Source of the DNA: Prinia subflava
Taxonomy: Eukaryota; Chordata; Aves; Passeriformes; Cisticolidae
Direction of reading: 5' to 3'
DNA length: 64,000 bases
NCBI RefSeq assembly: GCF_021018805.1
Contig: NC_086257.1
Location: 16,302,693-16,366,692 of the forward strand
Each line of letters opens with the position of its first letter. Within the stretch, counting starts at the first letter, position 1. Both the position numbers and the translations under genes were made by a program. The notes below the pieces were generated by a model. That model searched no databases, was not told the origin of the DNA, and worked only from the letters and a program-made list of their open reading frames with translations. Below, one piece after another: positions 13,901 to 28,900 of this stretch.

Positions 13901-16900
13901 AATAGTAGAGACGGGTGTTCACCACTGGAGAATCTCTCTGTGACCTGAAAGCTGTAAAGTTGTTTGCATGTATTGCACCTGTGTCATGGAATAGAATAAA
14001 TACCCATTATGTTTTTGCTGCTATTCAGTCTGATTATATTTACCTGTAGCTGCAATTAGGTGAATTAATGTCCCTTGCAAGTTTTGGGTCTCTTTTGATA
14101 CCACTCTTGAAGCTGTGGAAAAGTAGTAGGGTGGGTTTTGTCACTGGACAAAATTACCAGCTCCACTGTAAAGTTAATCTGTCACTTACAAACTGCGAAC
14201 AAGGAAGAATATTTTTTTATTTTTGGGATGGCTGTAATGACTACTATGGGCTCCTATTTTTCTTGTACTCTGTGTATTTTCTCAAACATGGTTTTTATTG
14301 CAACTGTGCACTTGCCATCAAGCTGTAATAGTTGGTGGCAAGTATTCCATTTCTTACTTATGAAATTTCTGCACCAGCAGGCCACACGAAACATAGGATC
14401 AGGGTAATAGAAGGTTTCTAGTTTGGGTTTTTTGATCTCTATCAATGTCATCCTTTTTAAATGAAGAATTTAAAATTTAAATTTAAATTGTCTTTGCCAG
14501 GAACTGTCTATATGTGTGTATAGCACCATGAATGTTAAAGTAATCATTCACATCAGGGAATTCTAAGTGTCATGTTAATAAAAAGAAGAATGATAGATTT
14601 TTTAAATTGGTTAAAGAATAAACAGAACTTTATTTTCTGCTCACAGTGAAGAGTGGCAAGTTTCTTATGTATTTTGTGTAAGGCTGTATATGTCTGTTAA
14701 AGAGCAGCCTGCTAAATAGGGTGTTTATGTGCTTATTCATCTGTACAAATATGTCTTCTAAAGTAAGTACTGGCAGGTTTGCACAAAAAGATTGGAAGCA
14801 GAATAATTAATATTGGTCTTATTTCATTGTGTTGAACTGTGTACTTTTATTTTTAATTAACACTGTTCTTTTTAGATACAAAGTTGTTCTAAGTATTTTA
14901 GTCTAATTAAGGAGAACATGGCATATTTTGTACTAAACTACTCAAACCATGAATTAGCACCATTCTTTATTTTAGTAACTACATCCTAAGTTTCCCTTCA
15001 GAGACTTTCTTAGTTTATCCCTGAAACCTTTTGGGATGAAGAATTGATAACATTGCTGAAACACCTTTAATTTGTCTCAGTCTCTGTTATGTGCTGGTCA
15101 GAAGCTCCAGTCAAAGCAAGTGTGGAGAATGGTGGCAGGTGCTTTCTCAGCAGCTGAGGTCTTCTGGTCCAGGCCATTTTCAGGGTATCTCTCTTGGCTG
15201 CCTCAGTGGAGTGAGCAGTACAGGTCATACATTCCTGTAAATTTGTCAGTGCTTTTTGTGTGGCTGTTCTGACACTGTGGAACAATGTGCAGCCCAGGTG
15301 TGTTTGCCAGGTGTTGGGAGGACAACTTCCAAATATATCAAAGAGACAGCAATTTCAATTCTAAGACATGCAAGTATGAAGATTGGGAGAACATGTTTAT
15401 GCTTTTCTTTTCAAAGCTAATAATCTGATACTTTTTAGCTAATTTCTATTGGTTGTTTTTTTAGAACTGTGCATTTCTCTGTGATTTATTTCTGTTAACT
15501 TATTTTTTTAATCTTCTTTATTTTAATGTGTGTCTGTTTGCCTATAAAGGGATATTACTCTATGAGCCCTTGTGATGACGGATATGTAAGTGTCTATCTT
15601 TATTTCCTTTCACATTGCCTGCTCAGCCTGTCACAGTCTTTCTCTTTATTTCACAACGTGCAGCAATTTTCCCTGCTTTTTAACTTGTCATGACATTAAC
15701 TCTGTGGTTTATGAAGAGGCAGAAAATGTGCAAGGCTTGAAAATTCTGCATGGGGAATGGAATAGATGTTCTGGGTAACCTTATGGCTTTATAATCTGCA
15801 TAACATGGCATGTCAGCATAAGAGCAGCTTTGTCCACAACTTTTACATGGAACACAGCTTCTTATAGCATGCAGAAAGCAATTGTTTCTTCCATGGGATC
15901 ATCTGTATATAGTATACATTCTCTCAGAAGTGTGCCAAAGCCAGCTGACCCCACAACACCTTTGACAAAACAAATAAATACTATTGCTCAAGATAATTGA
16001 GCAAATCCCCTCTTCAAAGAGATGTTTTGTATTCTACATATTTGTATTTTTTGTTCCTGAAGTCAAACTTTCAGTAGTAAAGGATATGAAATTCGTTCAC
16101 ACAGATAAAATGATCCTCTTTCTCTGAAAACACAAAATTATATTCTCTGTACTGCCTGTGACTTCTGTAACCCAGATGGAAGTTTGTATTCTGGCACTAC
16201 TACAAGTACACCATAAGTATCTAATTTTGCCCACAGTCAGTGCATTCTTTGTGAAGAAGGGAAATGAGTCTACTTCTAAGTAAGTCAGTATGTAATCAAT
16301 TGATAAAAGTGATTGACACCAATTCTGAAAAATGCCAGTCAATTTAAAATAATACTTATCTATATTTTTATCCGTTTCTTTAGGTAAAACAAGATTTTGC
16401 CTTTCAAGAAAAGCTACCTAAATTTCAAACATACATATCACCTGGAATTAAACACTTGTGGGCATTCAATTTTCCACTTAAAAAAACCATTTTATTTTGA
16501 GAAATAGTTATAGAAATATTTGATACGATGGGCTATTCCTTACATACTTATTTTTATCTTGATGTAGAGAACACTACCCACATCCACCTTGGGTGAAAGA
16601 TCACCTTTATCAATCAACCTATTCCCATTGGTGACATGGATGTTCATAATGGATACTTTTTGCTTGATGTTAAGCATTTTGTTCCTTCATATAATGTTCT
16701 GTTTTGAGATTAAGAAAGGTTGATGACAGATGAACAATTTCGAATCAAATTATTTTTGCTAAAGAAAAGCTTTTTCCTTACACAGATTAGTACAAAGCAT
16801 TGGTTAAATGTAACTTTATGCAATGTAGAATGTAATCGTTTACTGTGCAGAGTTGTTTATAAAATTTTTGTAGAGCTGTTTGACTCTGATTCTGAGGTAT

Positions 16901-19900
16901 TTCTCTTTCAGTTCCACTCACTGTTTATGTATAGTATTTTATACTTCTTTCTGACATTTGTGTTGTCATTACATTATCACACAGTATTACTGTGTGACTT
17001 TTTAATGTACACATCAGATGTCTTAGAGAACCTGTTTTATATGGCAAGTGGGAAGTTTTCATAACAACATATCTCTAGTATAAGCAGGGAAAAAATAATT
17101 AAAAACATTTGCAGATCTTCTTATGAAATAATACTTTGCATAGCCCCAGTAGACCTGCCAGGTTACACAAGCTCAGGGTCTAATCCCTCACAGGCTGTGT
17201 GGAGCAGTATTCTTGTTATTGGTGTGTAACAAATGAACTCAACATAGATTTGTGAGTTCTAATAATTTGTAGAAATCTGCTCAAATTTTGATTTTACTCT
17301 TCACATGTTCATCACGTATCTTTGATTATTAATTTTGAATCTGCATTGAATTTATACTGAATTCTTACAGCACATTTTCAGAGTGGGAACTGAGGACAGG
17401 ATCTGGCTATCAGCTTTGCCTTCAGCAAATAAAATTCATATATATTATGAATACATACATCAAAGGGGGATATGGCTTGAATATAGAGCTGCAGTATTTG
17501 ATAAAATCAGTTGTGGTTTTGGCTTGCACATGAAGTGCATCTGCTTTCTTTTATAAATACTGATTTATTTTTTTCCCTTTGAACTTCTTTGGTTTATTCC
17601 ATGCTGTTCATATTCTTCCCTGTCTTTGTTCAAAAATAAAGGGATGGCATCTGTGGCTAATGTGCATTGTGACAGAATTATTTTACTTAATGTGGCATCT
17701 GGTTTGGCTTTGGCAAGAACCAACACAAACATAAGTCATACCCCATGATCCTACCAGAATGAGCTGTGCTTGGGCTGCTTTTTTCTTGTGTTTCTCTCTC
17801 TTTCCTTAAGACACTGAGCTTCTGCATGTCTTTCAGTTATGACAAATGATCCTCTCTCAAGATAGGTTTTGCATGAAATGTATTTTTTTCAAGATGAAGT
17901 CTATGACTCTTGGGACATAGGAACATGTTTGCCCCAGGTTCTTCACACTCGGTCTTTCATTGGCAAGCTAATGTATACTGTTACTCAAAAGGTTAAAATT
18001 ATGGTTAATCTGTTCCAGGAAAGACTGGGGGAAGGGCTTGGAAGAAAATGCCGAGGAAAATCTTGTAATCTAAGAAAAATGAGTAGAAGAGGAACTACTA
18101 AATCATATCTATTTATGGTGATCGTGCCATAAGTATTCAATTTTTAATAGCAAAATAGTAACTTGTAGCTCTTGCACTCTGCCATTCATTGGTATATCTC
18201 AAAACCCAGCTTGTCCAAGAGATTGGTGCCTGTATCTGCTTTTCAGATGAGAAAAATTGAGGCCCAGAGACAGGAAATGACGTGTTTGGATTCTGTCTGC
18301 AGTTGGTGGCTCAATCAGGACTAGAAGTCCATCTCCTGAGCCGATGCCTTACTCAGCACACCACAGATACAAATTAGCTTACTTATGACTAATTGCAGTA
18401 ATGCAGATGAAAAGGAAGAAAGGAAACCTCTGCCTGTAACATGGTTGCTTTCTTTCTGCTCATCAGTGGTGCTGGACTGTAGTCAGATTGAGAAATGACA
18501 GTGCAGTGAAGAACAAACGAGCCCCCCAAAACTTTCTCCATTCCTGTTTAGCCTTCATGATTGAACCTGATGTAACATGAACTTTATCCTTATTACTTTC
18601 CCAGAAACAACAAAAGCCTACAAGAATTTCCTCCCTCCTGTGCAGGTTCTAGACTGATAAAGTGGGTCTGATCAGCAAAGTGACCAGGAGTTTCCAGCTC
18701 AGTGGTTCTGCCCTCAGAGCCCCAGAGCAGGACCTGCCTCACTCCCTGGTGCCTTTTTGAGTGTAGGAAGAGTACAGAAGGAAACCACAATAAATACCTT
18801 GCTGTGCTCCATCTGCTGGCTTAAAAAGTAACTTGGGAATTAATAGGACCTTGTCCCATTTGATCTGAATGTTTTTCAAGTTGAAATTCGTGGCGTTTGA
18901 AATTTTATAAAAGCTTGCAAAATCCTACATTTGCGAAAACGTTTTATTTGTGTAGAAGAGTGATATGGGCATATCTTAACCAGTTATCCCCTGGACAGAT
19001 TTTGGTTGGAGCACGTTTTTCTAAGACAGCAAAGAGATGTGTGAAAAAGACTTCGTTGAGAAGCAGAGAATCTTTATATACATCTATACAGCCCTAGTGC
19101 CCTGCTCTGTTTCTTTTCACACTGTTATTCTCTGTTTGACCTTCCATCCCCAAGGGCTCTGTAATTTTTTTTTGCATTCAAGTGCTACAGTCACTTTCCT
19201 CTGTTTCCTCTAATGGAGAAAGGAGAAAGGTGCTGACAGAGGCAACGAAAGTGATTTGTGATTTCATTGCACATGCAGCTACAAGGTTGTAGGTTTTGAC
19301 TGAGAAAACAGTTTTGTTTGAACAAAATTAACTCTTTATACTTACCGAAAATGCTAAGGAAAATGAAGGAGGGCAAAACAGTCCAGGGGCAGAGAAGATA
19401 TTTAGAAAGACTTTTGTATTGTGTAAGATAAACTATGATGTGAGAACAGCTGGTCCAGACAGGTTGCTTTTGAGGTGTATGACCTGTAAATTGTCTATTG
19501 TGCACAAGTAATTCATTGACATAATATAAAACGCTTCCCAATGTGCATACAAGCTTATTTCACATCTAAGAGAGCAGTTCCTTACATGGAATGATACCCA
19601 TGACGTTGTGTTTGCAAGAATATGTCAGTTGGTGCAATTCAATATTCTCTATGGTATTTCATGCTTTTTGTCTCCTAAATCCCACAGTTTTAAATCTGAC
19701 AATAGACATCGATTATATAGTTCCCACTGAAAGAGGCTCAGTTAGGAGAGAAGACCAGTTTTACAGACATTAGTGGTAATGAGAGATTTTTAGCAGAGAG
19801 ATCAGCACAAAGAGATGACATTGAATATTCTGCAAATACAGCATATAGTTGACATCAGAATGCATGACACAAAGCACTCTTATGCCAGAATTGCTGCTTC

Positions 19901-22900
19901 TTTGCTTACCTACAATTAAGACTAGCAAAAAATATTTACTGAGGCAGACAACTTTCATGTGGAACTTTTATATGGTGCTGGTGTTCCTTGTTGCACAGTG
20001 GTGCCTGTACAGGCACTTTGTCACCCTTCATCAGAGAAGAAATATTCAGAATTTAATTATAATGTCCTAGGCAGAACCACTAAGAAATAGCATGCTATTT
20101 CATGTTGGTTTTATCCAGACCGGAATACACAGTCCTGTCTTTACATCTTAATAATTATATATAGGGGTATATTCTGGTGGCAGCAGGCACTTGATAACAT
20201 TAGTGTTGAAACAAAGAATTACAATAAATTTATATGCAGGAATGCATGCTGGGTCTCCAGTGAAATATTATTGCAATTTTAAAGGAATAAAAATTTGTGA
20301 AGTCAATGAATGTGCTTAGCAAGTCCTTCATCTTCCTCAGCAGGCTTCAGATAGTAGTTTCTATTCATTTTTTATTACTATTTTTTAAATGCTTCAAGCA
20401 TACATAATTTGTGGAGTATGTGGGTGAGGATAATATAGCCAGATCAAAAACAAAAGAGATTTTTACCTGGGAAACACTTTAAGGGAAAAGAAAGATAAAC
20501 ACTGAAGTGCTCTTTCTTTATTGCTATTTCTGGTTTACAGCACAGGTTTTTATAGGAAAAGAGCTGACGAACGTTAGTGAAATGAGGTCACTTCAGATCT
20601 AATTAGTAACATTATGTGAAATTTGGACTTATATGCTGTAATTTCCTTTTTTTCTCTTTTTGTGATCCAGGCTTCCACACTGTTAAGAGCATCTTTAGCC
20701 TCTATGTAAGTATTTGTTGCTGAGCTTCATTTTTGTCTGTAGAGAAGATGAGGAGTTTGTAAACTGAAGTACACACTGCCACTTGTCTGCAAATGGGACT
20801 TACTCCTCCTCTGTGCTTCCTCTGACCTCAGTGAACATTGATGCAGATATTGTGTGATCTGTGTTCTTGTGCTGAGCAGCCTCAGTAACGTTCTAATTTC
20901 AGCAGAATGTTGTTAATCCAGTAAATCTGCCATTCCACACCTGTGAGGTTGTTGCTGTATTTTTAGTGTTTCCACATATTTCAGTCCTGTTGTTGTAATT
21001 GGTTTGATTCTCACAAACCCAGGAAATGGGGAACTCACTAGGGGATTTTGGGGTGGCTTAACTTCAATTTTTTTGTGTCTTGACTGTGTCAAGAGCCACG
21101 AGCTGCTACCCTCATGCCCTTGTGGTCCAGTAGGGGAGGGGAAAAAAGGATGTTACTGTGCTGTTTTGTGCCAGTAAAAATCTCAGATCATCAGCTGGCT
21201 GGTTATTAGTTTACTGTCTGCAAGTTATGATGGTAAGCGAGCTGCATGCATAATGAAGAAATAACCCCAAATTTAACAAGTCTGTTGTTCTGACACTATA
21301 ACGGTAATAAAAGTAATAAAAATGTGAAAACATGGAAGTTCTTTTCCTGAAGCAGACTTCCTGTTTTGGCTCTTCTCACCTCAGTAACATCAGCTGCACT
21401 GAACGAGGAGGGAGAGTTTTAATGAATGTCTTTCCATTTGCATTTAGGAAGGTACAGGACGTGCCATTGTTGCCCTCTTTGGATTATGAGAAGCTGAAGA
21501 AAGATTTGATCACAGGGAGTGATCGTCTCAAGGCCCTCTTACTGCAGGCTCTGCGCTGGGTAAGGACAGGGCCTCTGGAGGCATCCAGAGCCATTTTGCA
21601 AAGAGGACAGTTGTTCTGGTGATGAGTGCAACATCACAGGCAACTTCCTCAGTGGTGGAGCTTGCTAAAGTGTTGAGATGATGAAGGTAGCCCAGGCAGG
21701 AGGTGTTTGTAGTGTAGCAGTGTCCTTCTCATCTAAGGAGAGACAGATTCCTCACATGAGGAATTCCCAGATTTCTGAGATACTTCGTGGAAATAATTTC
21801 TGATGTGCTTTCAAATAAATTTTTGTTTTAGGCAGTTCTTTTTTCCATGTATCCTTTTGGTTTATTTTTATATAAATACTGCTGTATCTGAGACATACCT
21901 GACTCTAATCACCAGTTTTCCTTTATAATCAAGGTATTTTACAGGAACCTACTTTTTGGTTCACTTGGGTCAATGACATTTCAGAAAAATTACAGGTGAC
22001 AACAGGAAGTTACATTTTCCTGTTGGAAAGGAAGCTGATGTGCTCAAAGTGACAGTCATGAAAGATGATAATAGTGGAATTCTGATCAGGTTTCAGTGTC
22101 TGTTTTCACACAAAAAACAATCTGTTCTGTCCAGAGGTACTTCTAGCCTAGTGCTCTGTCTGTTTAAGAAAAGCTCCACATCTGTAACTATTAGAGGGGA
22201 TGTTTTAACTTTATGGGAAGTAATTCTGAATGCTTCCTGTATGGGCAATGATGACTGCTCCCAAGTAACAGTTTTGTAATGGATCACAGAGCTGAGACAG
22301 GTCAGTTCATTTCCTCTCTTTCCCTTAGGTCACTGAAGTTGAATTACTGCTCCCCAGGAGAGAGGTTTCTCAGCTACAGAGTATCAGAACCTTTAAAATC
22401 TCCTGAGGTCATCAATCTATAGTTTTGGCTTTTTGTGAGTTTTCTTACTTGTTTATTTATGTTGTTATTTATTTTAGCGCTTGACAACGTCATATCCTGG
22501 AGAACAGAGAGACACTATCATGCAAGCCTACATCAGTAATGACCTCCTAGATTGCCACAGCAACTGTCAGGTCAGCCGAAACTGAGAGTTGTCAGTTGTC
22601 CAGTTACTGTGTGATATTGCTCGTTTGTGTCTATGAAGTGCTGATCATAAAATTTTACTGCACTCTGGAAGGGGAGAAGAAAAAAATGTGGTAGTGCCAA
22701 AATCAGGTGATACATTTAGCTCCTTCATCCCAGTTTTTAAATGTTGATGGCAAAGCTTTGCATTACAAGAGCTCTTAGTGTAGATACAGTTCTTGTAAAC
22801 AAATGGAAGTTTATAATCTCCGTGTGCTTCACCTCTGTGAGTTCAACTGAAGCCTGAAGCCCTTTATTGCTTGTTTATCAGATCCTGTGTCTCTTTTTGA

Positions 22901-25900
22901 GTTATTGTGTATTGTTAAATAATACACTCAATTCATTTCACTGATCTAAGATAAGAGCTAAATTGGACTTCAGTCCCAATGCCTTTATGGAGTGTCATTG
23001 TGCACCTGCAGTAGTGTGGTCAGCTGTGTTTCTAGGAATTTGAGGTGGATTGGCACCTTTCTTTAGAAAAGGGAATTGCTGGTGTGTTGATTTTGAAAAC
23101 TTGTTTCAGTCCCTGATAACCCATTACTGTTGCTAAGAAAAGTAAAACGTTTTTCTTTGGCTGTAGTGACTTCTGTGTGTAATGGAGTTCCCCAGGGGTT
23201 CCAGGCACTGAGCCTAATTGGTTTATTGTGGCTTCATTGTCTTTGCAACAGTCACTTGCACCACTAGGAAACGTAAAGGATTATTAAATCAACCATCAGT
23301 TTTTCTCCCTCTAAATTTCTGTAAGAGAGAAGTTTTATGTAAAGCCTGAAATAAAGCAGATTAGGAATAATTGCAATGTGGTGGTGGTGGTGGTAAGTTA
23401 CTGAGCTGCTTCCCACGCTCTTCGTTGTCAAAGAAAAGCATTCCTATTCAGGTAATATTACTGCACTTAAGTTCATCAAAAACTAAGTTGTTTGGTTTGT
23501 GGGGGGGGGTTGTCACTGACTGAATATTAATTTTGGTACCAGCTTTAACTAGACTGTGTTGGCTCTTTATAACTTCCACTCTACACCATAGAGTTTAATG
23601 GTGTTTTAACAGACTCAGCTGAGAAGCTGTAATTTGCCTATTTGTTCATTTTCCATCTCTCCTTCAGCTCCCTGCCAATAAAAAAAGAAATTGTACATCA
23701 TAGTGACAAATCAATAAGCATTCAAAGGGAGGTTTTTTTTGTTCTGTGTAAGTTTAATGAAGCTTTTAAAACATTATAGACAACTAACTTTTGTGTTTCC
23801 TTCTTTGTGGTTTATTAACATATGCTTTGTTTTTCAGAGAAGTGTCCTCCAATTATTATATTCTAAGAGTGAGGTAGTCAGACAGTATATGGCAAGGCTC
23901 ATCAATGCTTTTGCTTCACTGACAGAAGGTAAAAGATTCACTGCAAAAAATAAGATAGCATTTTCAGATAATGCTGTCTTATTGGTGCTTCACAAGTGCA
24001 TGTCAGTGCATGTGGAAATGTAGAGCCTTATTTGCACCCTTTTTCTAGGGATTCACTATCTTTTGTTACATACATTCAAAACAGCTTTTCAGTGTCTGGA
24101 AAGTTTTCATTTTGACACTGTATGTTCAGTATTTCTGATTTGTTTTGATGATTTGTGATCTGTGTAGGAACTTACTCAGATACTGCCTTTAATATAGTGT
24201 TCAGTCTCTCCCCGAGGGTTAAAGAGAAAAATCCCCATTAATTAGGGGTCCTGTGGGCAGACCTGCTCCAGGCTGTGCAGTAGTAACTACTGTGGCTCCT
24301 GCATTTTCCTGGTTGGTCCTCACCTGAATAAATCTTTGTGCATCACTGCTAACAATCCAGATGCATATATATGTAGCTTTGTATCTCTGCCTGCCCCAAA
24401 TTAGCTCTTAGTTTGTTATTTTTGGAGCTAAGTATTGCTAGGCGCTGAAATCTCATTTGAAGTCAGTAGCAGGAAGGCACCTGACCTTCAGGAGCTCCTT
24501 GGACATTTTTCTTTGCTTGTACAAAACTGATAGATCAGAAAGCATAGACTCAAAGTGGATTCTGTGTGGTACTGTTTGGCAAGGGTGGCCCTCTAATACC
24601 CCAAGTGTCTGGATTGAATGCAACTGGTCTGCTGCACAACTTTGTACAGCTTGGTTTGGACCTTGGCACAAGATTGTGGCTTGTCAAGAGGAAACTGAGG
24701 TCAATCCTGCTTACTTTTCCAAAGAGAGGGAGCTTTTCTGTCATAGCTGCTATCTCAGCATCTGTTCTTTCATCACTTTTTGCACCAGGTCGTGCCTACC
24801 TTTCTCAGAACCCAACATTGCTGCAAATGCTGCAGGACAGACTGAAAGCTGAAGACAAGGATTCCCTTACATGGGAGAATGTTCTGGGGGCTCTGCAGAA
24901 ATTCAGCCTCAGGTGATGAAAGCACAGCGTGTGGTGGTGACAGCAGGAGAGGAAATGCAGGCTAGTTAGGCTCTGTCAGGGAGGAAAGAAGAGCACTTGA
25001 TTTTCCCATAACAATCATCAGAACCCCTGATGGCTGATGAAAGCAATGTCACTTATTATGGAGGAGAACTCAGTTTTGCTGACTGAATTAACCTGACTTC
25101 CTACCAGCTGTCAGGGCTCAAGTAAATGCACATCTCCTGCCACAGCCTTGTGTGCTTTGTATGTGTTCCTTAACTGAAGAATGTGAAAATCTTAATGTAG
25201 AAAGCTCTGACGAACCTACATGGAAAAAAGAGTTGTGTTACATTCCAAAGCATAAGGTTTTCATTATCCTTTCTGCAAACATTTTTCAGGGATTTCATCT
25301 TTATCCTGTTGACCCTCTTTCCTGGAGCTATCTATGCATGGGCTGTCTTGTTTCTTACTTTTACATTAGCAGTCTGACTCAAGTGCCCACCACAAAAGAA
25401 ATACGCAAAAGCAGTAAAGGGCGTGCCTTATTTATTAAATAAAAATGATCTTAAGGACTCTGTTTTCACAGCAGTCTGGAGGAATTTGAAAATTTGGAAG
25501 TTTCTTATTTTCTAAAAAGTAACAATCTTATAGAAGGTTAATTCCAGGTACTTGACATAAGGGAAACTTTTTTAATATGTGGTCAGATGCTCCCTTGTTT
25601 TGCTTAGTCCATGCCATAGACTTGCTGCAATATCCAGAACTAAGAAACATATGAGTTTTCAGGACCAAAGCCAGGAAAGCACCTGCTTTGATCTTTGCAA
25701 TTTAAATATAATATCTCTTGGAAATAATACTATTAAAAATGCTGCTCTTCAGTAAGACTTTTCTGCCAGTATATACTTCTCTCTTTTTTTGTATTGTAAA
25801 ATGTAGAATTACTACTGTAGATGACCTGGCACTTTATTCAGCAAAGTCTTTGAGGGCAACTACAAGTTGAGTTAAAAGGGCATGAGATTTAAGAATCTGT

Positions 25901-28900
25901 AGAGAAAAGTGCAAATAGATTCAATCAAAAAACCTCATTTGTCAAATTGACAGTACAAAAGTGCTACAGTGCTGTGGCTACCTATAAGAAGAAGTAATTA
26001 ATTTGTTTTATGGGTCTGTTGTGTGTAGCTGTGTTTTTAAACCAATTTTAAAAGACAATTGAAAATGCCATTTTAGCTGGAGTAAGAAGCCTTAGAAAAC
26101 AATGAAGAAATTTACCTCAGCAGTTCACATATTTAAAAAGAACAAAATAGAAGACAACCCCCCCAGTCTATCCAACAATATTGTAGTCCTCTAACCATAT
26201 GGGAATCTGCATCTTCAATTTCTCCAGGCTTTGTTAAATACTTAGTTTAGTGATTCTGCCAAAATGGGTAGTTTAAGGATTTTTGGGGGGGGGGGGCAGG
26301 CTAATGTATTTTAGATGTGCTTGTACTGGCTATAAATGTATATGAAAGGTATTTATGTTGTGATCTGGCATTTGTGATTTGTGATCTGATTTTGTTTTTT
26401 GATCCTAGGCGTACATTGCAGTCAGCAATGATCAAAGATGGGCTCATTTTCTGGCTGGTTGATGTTCTGATAGACCCAGACTGCCTGTCTGAATACAACC
26501 TGGAGTATTGTGCTGCCTTGCTCATGAATCTTTGTCTGCGGAGTGCAGGTGTCTCACAGTTTGAATTACAACTTTATTCCAAGAAATAGACAGGGAAGAT
26601 TGTGAATCTTTTTTTCCTGTTTTACCAGGATTCTTTCAAGTGACTACAATCAGCAGCAGGGACCACAACCAGAGATATTTGAGTGCTATAACCAATGCTT
26701 TTGGGCACATCTCTTTTCCCAAAAATTCCAGTTATGGGAGGTTAGCTTCACCAAATGTTACAGAATTAAGCAAAGAAATAAGCAATGGCACCCTATAAGA
26801 TTTGATTGTTTTTCATATTAGTATGTGAAGGCTGCCATTGCTACATTCCAGGCCCACTTTTCAAAGGACTTTGTGTCCAATTACAGACTCTGTGTAAGAG
26901 ATTTCTTTGTAAACAGAAAGAACTGAGTTGAGGAGTAATGGTGAGGAGCTTAACCTTCACCTTGCCTTCACTTCTACAATGCAGAGATTCCCCTCAAGAA
27001 AATGCAATCCTGTCTGTGTCCAAGAGACTTTAAAAGAGCTTAAATTTCTTTTTAAAAAGGAAAGTAAGGTAAGGGTAAAAAATCATCTGCTTCTTGTAAG
27101 CCAAAAGATGCCTTTGTTAAATTTTTAAATCCCCTTTGTGTTGCATCCTGTCCAAGACTACAGCTGCATAAATCCAGAGTTACTTCTCTCGATTTCAACT
27201 CAGTTACACTGAGCAGCATTTGTCAGGAACAAGAAGCAGTATTGCTCTTTGCAAACTTTATTTAATACTGATTCTAAAAAGTAAGAAAAAAACTTGCTTT
27301 TATCTGTTCTATTTTTCAAGCATATTTATGTATTCTGCCTTTGCAGGGAAGAAAATATGTGCAAGTATCCCAAATCACACGCTCAGAGTTCTTTCTAGTC
27401 TTCTTGACCATGAGAATCCTAAGGTATTTGTACAGAAAACTTTGGGTTAATGAAAAGGTGGAAAGAGAAATTTTAAAAAAGAGGAAATGAAAAAAATGTG
27501 AAAAGTAAATTGGTTTTGTTTCCTTTATTAGACCCTCATGTAATTAAGTTGCAGGACTTTTTCCTAAAATTCACAAATGCGTACATTTTATTTTGTTGAG
27601 CAGAGGTCTTTCTAGACAGAAGCATGTCTTGCTTTAACAAAGGTTGGCAGCTAAGAATGGGAGCTTTTGGATGCAGTTACCCTGCAGTCCATGTGCTTTG
27701 ATTGCAGTTTCTGATGCTGCTTAAATATCATGCACAAATCACTCAGGCTTAACTCGTTCATGACATGAACAATGTATGATGCAAACCCATTCTGCAAAAC
27801 ATCAGGTGCAGGGGAACACATTTGTTGTAGTTTTAAGGAATGCTATAAGAAAGTTGTAGACTTGTGACATTCAAGCCCTAATATCCTTTTATATTACATT
27901 TCACTTGACCTGTCACTTTAACCTTTTGTGGTTCCTTTCTTTTCTGTCTCAGGGTACACTTGCATCTTAGATGTTAAATTGAACTACCTCAGAGGAAAAT
28001 TCTAAAAATTATTAGTTATTTCTACCTGATTTCTACCTTTCATTCTTATATTTTGCTGAGAGTCAGCTGGGATGAATGTAAGTTTTTCTTCATGGTATGA
28101 CTGTTTCTTCCTCTTAGGTCCAGTCCTATGTGAATGGAGCACTGTACAGTATTCTGGCCATCCCTTCTGTCCGAGAAGAAGCCAAAGAAATGGTAAGAAA
28201 TGCTGCTTTGCATAGCATGAAAATGAACTCCTCTGCCAGAGCTGGGCCAGACAGGGAGCTGCTGAGCAGGGCACAGCAGGGCTGTGAGGAGGGAGCCAGG
28301 GCATTTCGAGAAGGGAACCCACAAGAGCCCCTTCCCCTTTGATCCTCAGGGGAGTATGAATGTATGTCCCAAACACTTCTGCCATATTTTCAGGTCTTTT
28401 TCCCAGGAGTGGAGCCCCAGTACTGTGAAGGATTCTGTGTGAATTATAAATGAAAGGTATTATTTTAGAATTGTGTGTCCTCATAGCATTTTGTAGACTC
28501 CTTGTGGCCCAGGAGATGCTTTCATCTCACCTGCTACTTCTTCCCCTTAAGTAGCTCATTCTGCACCAGTGAGTAGCTACTAAAAGGAGTTCTTGCAGCT
28601 TTTCCTTCTGCCTGATACAGACATGGTTATCTGGGGAAGGCAGCAGGAGGGAGGTTTCAGAACTAGGAACTGATTGCCTGTGAAAGTTAGTCTAATGGTA
28701 ACAACTCTGTTTCAACTTCTGTATTTGAGGAAGCTGCTCCTGGGATAGCAGCATGTCTTTGTATCTCAAGAACTAACCCAGAGAGTTATGGAGACATAAT
28801 AGTTGTCAGATGTTCTACCTCACAGAGCACAGAGGATTTAAATGCTTAAAGACACAACATCAAGGCTATAAGGAGCCATAGAGACCAGGTTTAAGGTCAA

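Larger units (their letters stand above)
9573..20670 (+). other. ARMC9: ARMC9 intron (11.1 kb, the longest here)
   Basis: This AT-rich intron contains poly-T runs (about 12203-12213 and 13569-13585), an ATTTAAA-type palindromic tract near 14465-14490, a candidate 36-nt cassette exon at 15550-15585 and a MIR-like SINE relic at about 18235-18365. Open frames inside it are short and resemble no protein I recognise. Confidence 0.75.

Noticed and set aside
26281..26300. Run of 12 G before exon j
   Set aside because: A simple homopolymer. It could form a G-rich structure but more likely reflects slippage or sequencing difficulty.
28002..28484. 160-residue minus-strand open frame
   Set aside because: It lies antisense to the well-supported ARMC9 exon at 28118-28192 and resembles nothing known.
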